From Aequorivita sinensis (GTDB lineage: Bacteria > Bacteroidota > Bacteroidia > Flavobacteriales > Flavobacteriaceae), in contig NZ_VDMC01000002.1 of assembly GCF_006346335.1 (NCBI RefSeq), positions 1-64,000 of the forward strand: a stretch of DNA of 64,000 bases, given 5' to 3'. The translations under genes and the position numbers were made by a program. Below, in pieces: positions 1 through 6,731 of the stretch (position 1 is its first letter; each line of letters opens with the position of its first letter). The notes beneath the pieces are model-generated. The model saw nothing but the letters and a program-made list of their open reading frames with translations. It was not told the origin of the DNA and searched no databases.

Positions 1-476
1 AACTGATTTCCTTTGTTCTTTAAAGAACTTGGCACTAATGATTATTAATTATTATAAAGACCCCGTAAGGTTCATATGTTTATAGAGTATATGTTTTGTT
101 TAGCTTTCGACCCCGTTTGGGTCGAGTGTTTTTTTGAAACCTATTGTTATAAATATGTAATCCCTTCGGGATTTAAACTGATTACCTTTGTTTTTTAAAG
201 AATTTGGAACCAAGGATTATTAACTATTAAAAAGAACCCGTAGGGTCCATATGTTTATAGAGTATATGTTTTGTTTAGCTTTCGACCCCGTTAGGGTCGA
301 GTGTTTTTTTTGAAACCTATTGTTATAAATATGTAATCCCTTCGGGATTTAAACTGATTTCCTTTGTTTTTTTAGAGAATCTGGCACTAATGATTTTTAA
401 TTATTAAAAAGAACCCGTAGGGCTCAAATGTTTATAGAATATATGTTTTGTTTAGCTTTCGACCCCGTTGGGGTCT
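1..476. repeat. Tandem array of three ~176-bp palindrome-bearing units
   Basis: This gene-free stretch holds three head-to-tail copies of one unit, beginning at about 1, 176 and 352. The third is cut short at about 476 and the first may continue beyond the window edge. Copies share long identical blocks, for example the stretch around TATATGTTTTGTTTAGC. Each full unit carries perfect short palindromes: GACCCCGTTTGGGTC at 109-123 (again, with a changed loop, at 284-298 and 461-475) and ATCCCTTCGGGAT at 160-172 and 336-348, plus an imperfect GAACCCGTAGGGTCC-like one. The GACCC palindromes at 109 and 284 are followed within a few bases by 7 to 8 T, so they could work as terminators. Nothing between 477 and 524 stands out. 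No ORF is supported here. Confidence 0.85.
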
Positions 477-524
477 TATATTCACAATCTTGCTATATAT
501 TATAATTAAATAAACCTTTGACGA

Positions 525-1250
525 TTATTCAACAACCTTCGCAGAAATATAAATGTTTTCTAATGGCCAATCGCCATCGTCTGCTTTTACATTTGAAATT
601 TTTTCCACTACATCCATCCCTTTAATAACGTTTCCAAAAATGGTGTACTTTACATTTAAATGTGAGGTTGAAGACTTAGGGCCGTGGAATATAAAAAACT
701 CATAAGGCGCTGTTCTGTGGTCAGGATTTTCACGGTATTCTTTAGCTCCAGAAACAGTTCCATATTGGTGAATTCTACCAGGAATAATTTCTGCGGGTAG
801 TAAATACTCGTTGCCTATGGCAGCTCGTTTACGAGGTGTAGAAACTAAATCACTATTTCCACCCTGAATTATAAAATTAGGAACCACACGATGAAAAAAA
901 GTTTCATCAAAATACTTTTCCTTTACTAAATAAATGAAATTTGCTCGATGTAAGGGAGTGTCTTTATACAGCTCAATTACAATGTCACCATATCTACTTG
1001 TGATTAAAACCTTCGTTTCAGGATTGGTTTTTCCGTATTCGGTTAAAAACTCAACTACGTTTTCATTTGTTATTTTTGGATAATCATTCTTTTTATCATT
1101 TTCAACTTTAGTTTCATCTTCAACTTCAACCTCTTTTTTGGTTTTAGTTTCAACTACAGTTTCAGTTGTCTTTTTCTTATCTTCACAACTTGCAAATATT
1201 ACACAGCCAATAGCTAGATAGGCGAAGTAGACAATAAATTTCTTTTTCAT
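525..1250 (-). CDS. Cyclophilin-type peptidyl-prolyl cis-trans isomerase, lipoprotein
   Basis: Catalyses cis-trans isomerisation of Xaa-Pro bonds, probably in the periplasm on folding envelope proteins. The N-terminus is a lipoprotein signal with lipobox VIFASC (Cys at about residue 22), followed by a charged Lys/Glu/Thr-rich linker to about residue 70. The cyclophilin domain fills the rest: the active-site block FFHRVVPNFIIQGG lies near residues 118-131, and the GTVSGA and later FGNVIKGMDVV blocks follow. An insertion rich in charged residues sits between, as in bacterial cyclophilin B-like proteins. The gene is single, divergent from the Nudix gene, and its 3' end faces the palindrome array. 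Start chosen because the signal peptide begins there. Confidence 0.9.
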   Translation of the reverse strand: MKKKFIVYFAYLAIGCVIFASCEDKKKTTETVVETKTKKEVEVEDETKVENDKKNDYPKITNENVVEFLTEYGKTNPETKVLITSRYGDIVIELYKDTPLHRANFIYLVKEKYFDETFFHRVVPNFIIQGGNSDLVSTPRKRAAIGNEYLLPAEIIPGRIHQYGTVSGAKEYRENPDHRTAPYEFFIFHGPKSSTSHLNVKYTIFGNVIKGMDVVEKISNVKADDGDWPLENIYISAKVVE

Positions 1251-1333
1251 TTAATTAAATATTTGATAAAATTGAAGATGTAATGTTCAAATTATTCATC
1301 TTCGTAGTTTAATAATTAATAGGTATTTTATAA

Positions 1334-1975
1334 ATGAATTTCCGTGAGTTTGAAAAACGAATTGTAAAAGTAAGAAAAATGGAACTTCCAGGTGAAGCAG
1401 TGCAGTTTAAAATGGCGCCTGAAGAGCGATTAAAGGAGCTAAAAGAAACCGCTAGACTTAAAAATACTGCAAAAAAAGCCGGAGTAATGTCGTTGTTTTA
1501 TCCTACAGAAAAGTTAGAAACACGTTTAATACTAATACTTCGGAAGACTTATAAGGGGGTGCATTCTGCACAAGTAGGTTTTCCTGGTGGAAAGCTTGAA
1601 GCTATAGACAATTCGTTGCAAGATGCTGCACTTCGCGAAACAGAAGAGGAGGTTGGAGTTTCTAGAAATACTATTTCGGTATTAAAAGAACTTACAGAAA
1701 TTTATATTCCTCCGAGTAATTTTTTTGTGCAACCATTCTTAGGAATTACAACGGAGCCTCCAAAATTTGTAGCTGAAGAAAAAGAGGTTGAAGCTTTGAT
1801 TGAAGTAACTTTACACGATTTTATGAATGATGAAAATATAATTACTCAAACACTATCCACTTCTTACGCTACAAGCATAAGTGTGCCAGCTTTTAATCTA
1901 AATGGTTATATAGTATGGGGTGCTACTGCAATGATGCTCAATGAGGTGCGAGAAATGCTTAAAAAAGCTCTATAA
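1334..1975 (+). CDS. Nudix hydrolase, probable coenzyme A pyrophosphatase
   Basis: A 213-residue Nudix protein. The Nudix box runs from about residue 85 to 109 (GG at 85-86, REtEEEVG at 101-108) and supplies the Mg-binding glutamates. Just before it the sequence GVHSAQVGFPGG matches the extra motif that marks the CoA pyrophosphatase branch (NudL/PCD1 type), which splits CoA into 3',5'-ADP and phosphopantetheine. The length fits that branch. The substrate call rests on this motif only. It is followed after about 130 bp by an acyltransferase gene on the same strand, which may be coincidental. Confidence 0.85.
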   Translation: MNFREFEKRIVKVRKMELPGEAVQFKMAPEERLKELKETARLKNTAKKAGVMSLFYPTEKLETRLILILRKTYKGVHSAQVGFPGGKLEAIDNSLQDAALRETEEEVGVSRNTISVLKELTEIYIPPSNFFVQPFLGITTEPPKFVAEEKEVEALIEVTLHDFMNDENIITQTLSTSYATSISVPAFNLNGYIVWGATAMMLNEVREMLKKAL

Positions 1976-2107
1976 AAGCATATTTTAGTATATTTGCGTT
2001 TAATCAACTTGATTGTTAATAAGTGTATTGCAGTATAAAAGTAAACAGTCTATCAACTGTTTTCTGCAATTATTCATTGTTTGCATTTAACGAAACTGAA
2101 CTGATAA

Positions 2108-2911
2108 ATGAGTCTTTTTAAAAAGAACCCATTCGGGCATATAATTTTTTTTAAACTTTGGCTTATACGCATAGCTGGAGTTTTAACTCATAGACGTTTT
2201 AAAGGGTTTAATGAGTTAAAAATTCATGGAAGTGAGATTATAAAAGATCTTCCAGATACTAATGTCCTCTTTGTAAGTAATCACCAAACATATTTTGCCG
2301 ATGTTGCAGCCATGCTTCACGTCTTTAATGCTAGTTTAAGCGGAAGAGAGGATAGTATTAAAAACGTTGGTTATTTATGGCGTCCTAAACTCAATATTTA
2401 TTTTGTTGCAGCAAAAGAAACGATGAAGGCTGGATTACTGCCTAAGATTCTTGCTTATGCCGGATCGATTAGTATTGAAAGAACTTGGCGTGAAAAAGGA
2501 AAGGAAGTAAATAAACAAGTAAAAATGAGTGATGTTAGCAACATCACAAAAGCGCTAAATGATGGTTGGGTTATTACTTTTCCACAGGGAACAACAAAGC
2601 CTTGGAAGCCTATTCGTCGCGGTACAGCACACATTATAAAAAAGAACAAACCAGTAGTAGTTCCTATTGTAATTGATGGTTTTAGAAGGTCTTTTGATAA
2701 AAAAGGACTTCGGATTAAAAAGCGTGGTATCCTTCAAAGTATGGATATTAAAAAACCTTTAGAATTCGATTATGAAAACGATACCATTCAAGAAATAGTA
2801 GAGAAATTAGAGTACGCTATAGAGCAACATCCTTCATTTCTTAAAGTGATTCCTTCTGAAGAAATTCAGAGTGAAGAAGAACTTAACAAGGAAAGACAGT
2901 GGCGCTATTAA
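2108..2911 (+). CDS. 1-acyl-sn-glycerol-3-phosphate acyltransferase (PlsC family)
   Basis: Membrane-associated acyltransferase of the PlsC/LPLAT superfamily, expected to acylate lysophosphatidic acid in phospholipid synthesis. A hydrophobic stretch lies near residues 10-26. The catalytic block is SNHQTYFAD (H59, D65), so the His-Asp spacing is H-X5-D rather than the usual H-X4-D. The later substrate-binding block reads FPQGTT where the family normally has FPEGTR. Length (267) and overall order are normal. It may be a bacteroidete subfamily with its own acyl acceptor; the exact substrate cannot be read from sequence. It ends convergent with the following minus-strand pair, 22 bp away. Confidence 0.8.
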   Translation: MSLFKKNPFGHIIFFKLWLIRIAGVLTHRRFKGFNELKIHGSEIIKDLPDTNVLFVSNHQTYFADVAAMLHVFNASLSGREDSIKNVGYLWRPKLNIYFVAAKETMKAGLLPKILAYAGSISIERTWREKGKEVNKQVKMSDVSNITKALNDGWVITFPQGTTKPWKPIRRGTAHIIKKNKPVVVPIVIDGFRRSFDKKGLRIKKRGILQSMDIKKPLEFDYENDTIQEIVEKLEYAIEQHPSFLKVIPSEEIQSEEELNKERQWRY

Positions 2912-2933
2912 GAGAAGTTTTAGGTAGATATTT

Positions 2934-3578
2934 TTATAATTCTATTTTTTCTAACTCTTTATAATTCTTGTATAATCTTTTCATTAAGATACCATAAATA
3001 ATTCTGTAGAATAATAGTATTAGTACTATCAGTACGGTTCCAATTAATATTTGGCTTAAAAAAAACATACTCATAAACCTTTCCTGAGTAACATTACTTA
3101 AACCAAAATCTTCAACTATATATTTGAAAACTATATCTTGGTTTAGGTAGTAATAAAAATTAACACAGATAAGTAATAATGCTGTAGCAGTCACATTGTA
3201 AATTACAAAGTACTTCACAGTTTTGCGTGCCCTTAAAATATTCTGCATCAGCTCCTTAACAGAGTCGGTTATCGATATTTTTCGATAATTTTTATAAAAC
3301 AAATAGATAAATACTCCAAATACTGAATAATTGAGGATGTTTACAACAATAAGGGTATTGTTAATCCCAATATCATTATTAAACTTAGTGTTCGATTCTG
3401 GTACTAAGAATGATAAAATTGTCCAAAAAATAATTTCAGCGATACTGATATAGAAAATCCACTTCACAATGGAAGATGACCTTTTCAACAACATTTTATA
3501 AATATCGTTAAAACTCAAATGTGGCAAATCCTGCTCGCGGCTTTGCCATTGTTTTTTTAAAAGTTCTAATTCATCCAT
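2934..3578 (-). CDS. Four-helix membrane protein, putative regulator of the adjacent sigma factor
   Basis: Not a recognised named family. The protein starts with a soluble 35-residue segment (MDELELLKKQWQSRE) and then has about four hydrophobic segments, near residues 37-59, 72-96, 118-141 and 168-196, ending in a basic tail. It begins 6 bp after the stop codon of the ECF sigma factor gene on the same strand, which is the place normally held by an anti-sigma factor. No zinc-binding anti-sigma (HXXXCXXC) motif is present. The role as an anti-sigma factor is inferred from position and membrane topology only. Confidence 0.7.
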   Translation of the reverse strand: MDELELLKKQWQSREQDLPHLSFNDIYKMLLKRSSSIVKWIFYISIAEIIFWTILSFLVPESNTKFNNDIGINNTLIVVNILNYSVFGVFIYLFYKNYRKISITDSVKELMQNILRARKTVKYFVIYNVTATALLLICVNFYYYLNQDIVFKYIVEDFGLSNVTQERFMSMFFLSQILIGTVLIVLILLFYRIIYGILMKRLYKNYKELEKIEL

Positions 3579-3584
3579 TATAAT

Positions 3585-4079
3585 CTACGGATTTAAAATG
3601 CTTTTTAATTTTCCTTTTATTCTGTTCATCTTCACTCTTGCATTTACCTCACTAATACCTAGTGTTTCGGAAATTTCTTTATAATTCTTGTCTTCTAAGT
3701 AAAGAAAGACAAGCGCTTTGTCTATATCGTTTAAATCTTTAACAGCACGATACATTAATTTTAGTTGTTGTTCGGTAGTATCGTCATAAGGTTCGGAAGA
3801 AATTTTAAAACTAACTCCTTCAAAATCTTGTGTTTTTATGGTTCTTTTCGATTTTCTATAAAGTGTAATTGCTGTATTTAGAGCAACTCTGTACATCCAA
3901 GTGCTAAACTTACTATCTCCTCTAAACTTTGGATATGCACGCCATAATTGAATGGTTATTTCCTGAAACAGATCGTTGTGCGCTTCACTGTCGTTGGTGT
4001 ATAACCTGCAAATTTTATGTACAATGTTTTGATTTTCCTCAATTTGAGTGACAAAACTATGTTCCAGCTCTTTGTTCAA
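3585..4079 (-). CDS. ECF-type RNA polymerase sigma factor
   Basis: A 164-residue sigma-70 family protein of the extracytoplasmic function class. Region 2 is visible around residues 25-75 (LFQEITIQLWRAYPKFRG and the following FSTWMYRVALNTAI, the core-binding and -10-recognition part). Region 4 is near residues 113-160, with a helix-turn-helix at YKEISETLGISEVNARVK. Region 3 and the long region 1 are absent, as expected. It is the first gene of a two-gene unit with the membrane protein that follows. It is divergent from the NADH dehydrogenase gene, with a 111-bp shared upstream region that could hold its own target promoter. Confidence 0.93.
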   Translation of the reverse strand: MNKELEHSFVTQIEENQNIVHKICRLYTNDSEAHNDLFQEITIQLWRAYPKFRGDSKFSTWMYRVALNTAITLYRKSKRTIKTQDFEGVSFKISSEPYDDTTEQQLKLMYRAVKDLNDIDKALVFLYLEDKNYKEISETLGISEVNARVKMNRIKGKLKSILNP

Positions 4080-4190
4080 AGTTATTTTGTTGGTAATAGG
4101 TTAGTATATGCTAGTTTAGCTTTGTTACAAAAGTCATAAAAATTAAATGAAGCATCCTAACAATTTGTAACTTTAATAAAAATTAAAACT

Positions 4191-5462
4191 ATGAATATTC
4201 CTAAAACCAAAAAGCAGCGTATAATTGTGATAGGAGGCGGATTTGCTGGAGTTTCCTTTATAAAAAAGCTTAGGAATGAAAATCTACAAATTGTACTTTT
4301 TGACAGACATAACTACCATACTTTTCAGCCATTGTTGTATCAAGTTTCTACAGCTGGTCTTGAACCCGACTCTATAGCATATCCACTTCGGAAAATTTTT
4401 AGGAAAAATCTTGATTTTCACTTTAGATTAGCTGAGGTCGAACATATTAATACTGAAGAAAATACTATCTACACCTCAATAGGAAGTTTAACTTATGATT
4501 ACTTAATAATTGCGACTGGTACGCGCACAAATTATTTTGGGAATGATAGTATAGCTGAAAACAGTATGCCGATGAAGACAGTTCCTCAAGCTTTAAATAT
4601 CCGAAGTTTGATGCTACAAAATATTGAGAAAGCCGATATTACTACGGATGAAAAAGAAAGAAAACGGCTGCTAAATTTTGTGATTGCTGGTGCTGGTCCT
4701 ACGGGTGTTGAGTTAGCAGGAGCTTTAGCCGAATTTAGAAAAGGTATTTTGGAGTTCGATTATCCCGATATAGACGAAAAAGAAATGAATGTTCACCTTA
4801 TTGAAGGGCAGGATAGGGTATTGCCACCAATGAGTAAACAGGTTTCAAAGAAAGCACAAAAATTTTTAGAAAAACTTGGCGTTGAACTTCATTTAGAAAC
4901 TTTTATTAGTAGTTATGATGGGAAAACGGTAACTACAAAAGATGGAAAAACCTTTGAAACTGCAACATTTATATGGGCTGCAGGGGTAACTGGAGCATTA
5001 ATAAAAGGTATTGATGGAAAAGCTTTAATTGAAAAAGCAAATAGGTATAAAGTAGACGAATTTAATAAGGTTGAAGGTTTTGAAAACATTTATGCCTTAG
5101 GAGATATAGCATTAATGGAGACTAAAGACTTTCCTAAAGGTCATCCCCAAGTAGCCCAACCCGCAATCCAACAAGGAAAGAACTTGGGAGATAATTTTAA
5201 AAAAATGCTGAATGGCAAAAATATGAAACCTTTTAAATATAACGACAAAGGGACTATGGCTACCGTTGGAAGAAACAAGGCAGTTGTAGATATAGGGAAA
5301 TTACACTTTGGAGGTGCAATAGCCTGGTTTTTATGGATGTTTGTTCACTTGTGGTTTTTAGTTGGCTTTAGAAATAGAGTGGTAACTTTTTTTAATTGGA
5401 CCTACAGTTATATCAATTACGATAAAGCTGCCAGATTAATTATTAGGCCTTTCAAAAAATAA
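4191..5462 (+). CDS. Type II NADH dehydrogenase (FAD-dependent, non-proton-pumping)
   Basis: Flavoprotein of the NDH-2 family that passes electrons from NADH to quinone at the inner face of the membrane. The FAD-binding Rossmann motif GGGFAGVSF is near residues 15-23, followed by the family block YHTFQPLLYQVSTAGLEPD. The second nucleotide-binding glycine motif GAGPTGVELAGAL is near residue 167. The second FAD block, YALGDIA, is near residue 302. The C-terminal segment is rich in Trp and Phe (residues about 372-400) and probably anchors the enzyme to the membrane. Length of 423 residues is normal. It stands alone as a transcription unit. Confidence 0.92.
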   Translation: MNIPKTKKQRIIVIGGGFAGVSFIKKLRNENLQIVLFDRHNYHTFQPLLYQVSTAGLEPDSIAYPLRKIFRKNLDFHFRLAEVEHINTEENTIYTSIGSLTYDYLIIATGTRTNYFGNDSIAENSMPMKTVPQALNIRSLMLQNIEKADITTDEKERKRLLNFVIAGAGPTGVELAGALAEFRKGILEFDYPDIDEKEMNVHLIEGQDRVLPPMSKQVSKKAQKFLEKLGVELHLETFISSYDGKTVTTKDGKTFETATFIWAAGVTGALIKGIDGKALIEKANRYKVDEFNKVEGFENIYALGDIALMETKDFPKGHPQVAQPAIQQGKNLGDNFKKMLNGKNMKPFKYNDKGTMATVGRNKAVVDIGKLHFGGAIAWFLWMFVHLWFLVGFRNRVVTFFNWTYSYINYDKAARLIIRPFKK

Positions 5463-5477
5463 AATAACTTTAAAGAA

Positions 5478-5807
5478 TTACTTAACTTTTACAGGAATCG
5501 GGCTTCCACTTGTTATCCATCTCCCTCCAACTTCTTTTATATTCACATCTAATGCATTTGAGGTTTCAACCTTTTTTATATTTACTTTCATTTCATCGTA
5601 AGTGTCAATGCTCTTTAGATTGACATTAAGTTGGTCGTAAGTATTAATGTCCACTAAACGTACATCCATTACATTATTTATAGGTTCAATTTCTTTGCTT
5701 TTGTTAGCATAAGCAGAAGGAATTAGATTCAAATCTTTCACTACGTTAAAAGTTAAACAAATTGCGATGATTGTTAAAATAGTCTTGGTGTAAGTATCTG
5801 TTTTCAT
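5478..5807 (-). CDS. Small exported protein with short internal repeats, unknown function
   Basis: I do not recognise a family. The 109-residue protein begins with a hydrophobic segment (residues 9-24, TILTIIAICLTFNVV) that could be a signal peptide or anchor, followed by PSAYAN. The rest contains about four imperfect repeats of 13 residues, with pattern (x)VNLKSIDTYD, (x)VNIKKVETSN, (x)VNIKEV, which would suit short beta strands. Its 3' end lies 15 bp from the end of the NADH dehydrogenase gene (convergent). The next gene on the same strand lies 26 bp upstream and may be cotranscribed. Confidence 0.6.
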   Translation of the reverse strand: MKTDTYTKTILTIIAICLTFNVVKDLNLIPSAYANKSKEIEPINNVMDVRLVDINTYDQLNVNLKSIDTYDEMKVNIKKVETSNALDVNIKEVGGRWITSGSPIPVKVK

Positions 5808-5833
5808 AATTAATTAGATTAGGAGTTATTTTC

Positions 5834-6430
5834 TTAGCAATTTTTATATTTATCGTGTAATCCAACGCCTTTTTTAATTAATTCACTAGACTTATCTAGG
5901 CGTTTCTGTTGGGTTGCTTCTCGTTTAGCTTCACCGATATATTCAGCATATTCTCTTTGCCTACCAGGGGTTAGTTTGTTAAAGCTTTCTTTTAAGACTT
6001 TGTCAGTTGCCAATGCGCTTTTAAGTAAAAGAGGTATTGAAACATTTTTTTTCTTAACAGGCTTTATTTCTTTACCGGCCTTAGCGTTTTCAATTGCTTC
6101 TTCTACATATTGTAAAATGAGTTTGGGATTAATTTCATCATCTTGTTTAAAACGCCATTGCCTTAAGGCTTTAGTTACTCCTTCTTGGGCATTAATAAGG
6201 GTTTTAGCTTCATCCTTTAAAAACACACCTTGATGAAACCAAAGTGCTAAATGATTTTTGAAATCAGCCATAGCAACTACTAATTTTCCATTAAGGGTGT
6301 AAGTTGGTTTGCCCCATTTCACTTCTTCCTTCAATTCGGTTTGTTGAATAACACTGCGTAGAAGTTGAAGCTTATCTTTCCACTTTGTCTGTTTATGGAT
6401 GAAAATATCTACTTTTTCTGAATCTGTTAT
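5834..6430 (-). CDS. DUF1801 / YdeI-OmpD-associated family protein, non-canonical start
   Basis: A soluble protein with an N-terminal DUF1801-like fold (EEVKWGKPTYTLNGKLV, then LALWFHQG) and a C-terminal YdeI-like region (LTPGRQREYAEYIGEAKREATQ) of the kind found in YdeI/OmpD-associated proteins; function unknown. The only ATG, GTG or TTG that leaves the domain nearly whole is TTG at 6334. However, the frame stays open for 36 more codons and reads DSEKVDIFIHKQTKWKDKL then LRSVIQQTELK, which is the normal family N-terminus. A stop lies at 6443-6445. The start is therefore probably ATA at 6430 or ATC at 6442. A near-match to the -7 box (TATCTTCG, minus strand 6456-6449) sits 18 bases before the ATA. 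The exact start is uncertain. Confidence 0.75.
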   Translation of the reverse strand: MTDSEKVDIFIHKQTKWKDKLQLLRSVIQQTELKEEVKWGKPTYTLNGKLVVAMADFKNHLALWFHQGVFLKDEAKTLINAQEGVTKALRQWRFKQDDEINPKLILQYVEEAIENAKAGKEIKPVKKKNVSIPLLLKSALATDKVLKESFNKLTPGRQREYAEYIGEAKREATQQKRLDKSSELIKKGVGLHDKYKNC

Positions 6431-6442
6431 TTTAAGATTGAT

Positions 6443-6731
6443 TTAAACCGAAGATACAATAATTCTTTTTTTGTTCGGACTATGGATGATAGAAGCAAAA
6501 CAACCATATCAGAAATTTGAATTTTACAAAATAGAATAAAGTATTAATTATAAACGTTTTAAGGATAATTCGTAGCTTGTGTGTTGATTATCAATTTAAT
6601 GTGAATTTTTAAAATCTAAAAAGAAATTTGAATTACAATTGAGCTATGTTTTTTTACAGTTCAGATTGTTTTATTCAGAAATGTCGTGTGGAAAATTCAT
6701 CTTTGAACCGTAAATCAAAATCCACCATTAG
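6443..6731. other. Intergenic region, divergent promoters
   Basis: About 290 bp of AT-rich sequence between the divergent DUF1801 and TonB-receptor genes. Apart from the candidate minus-strand -7 box near 6449-6456 and a weak CATCTTTG (6699-6706 area) before the receptor gene, I see no repeat, hairpin or coding sequence. Confidence 0.5.

Noticed and set aside
1-476. Possible CRISPR array or IS element at the start of the window
   Set aside because: The repeats are long (about 176 bp) and contiguous with no unique spacers, no cas genes and no transposase or terminal inverted repeats.
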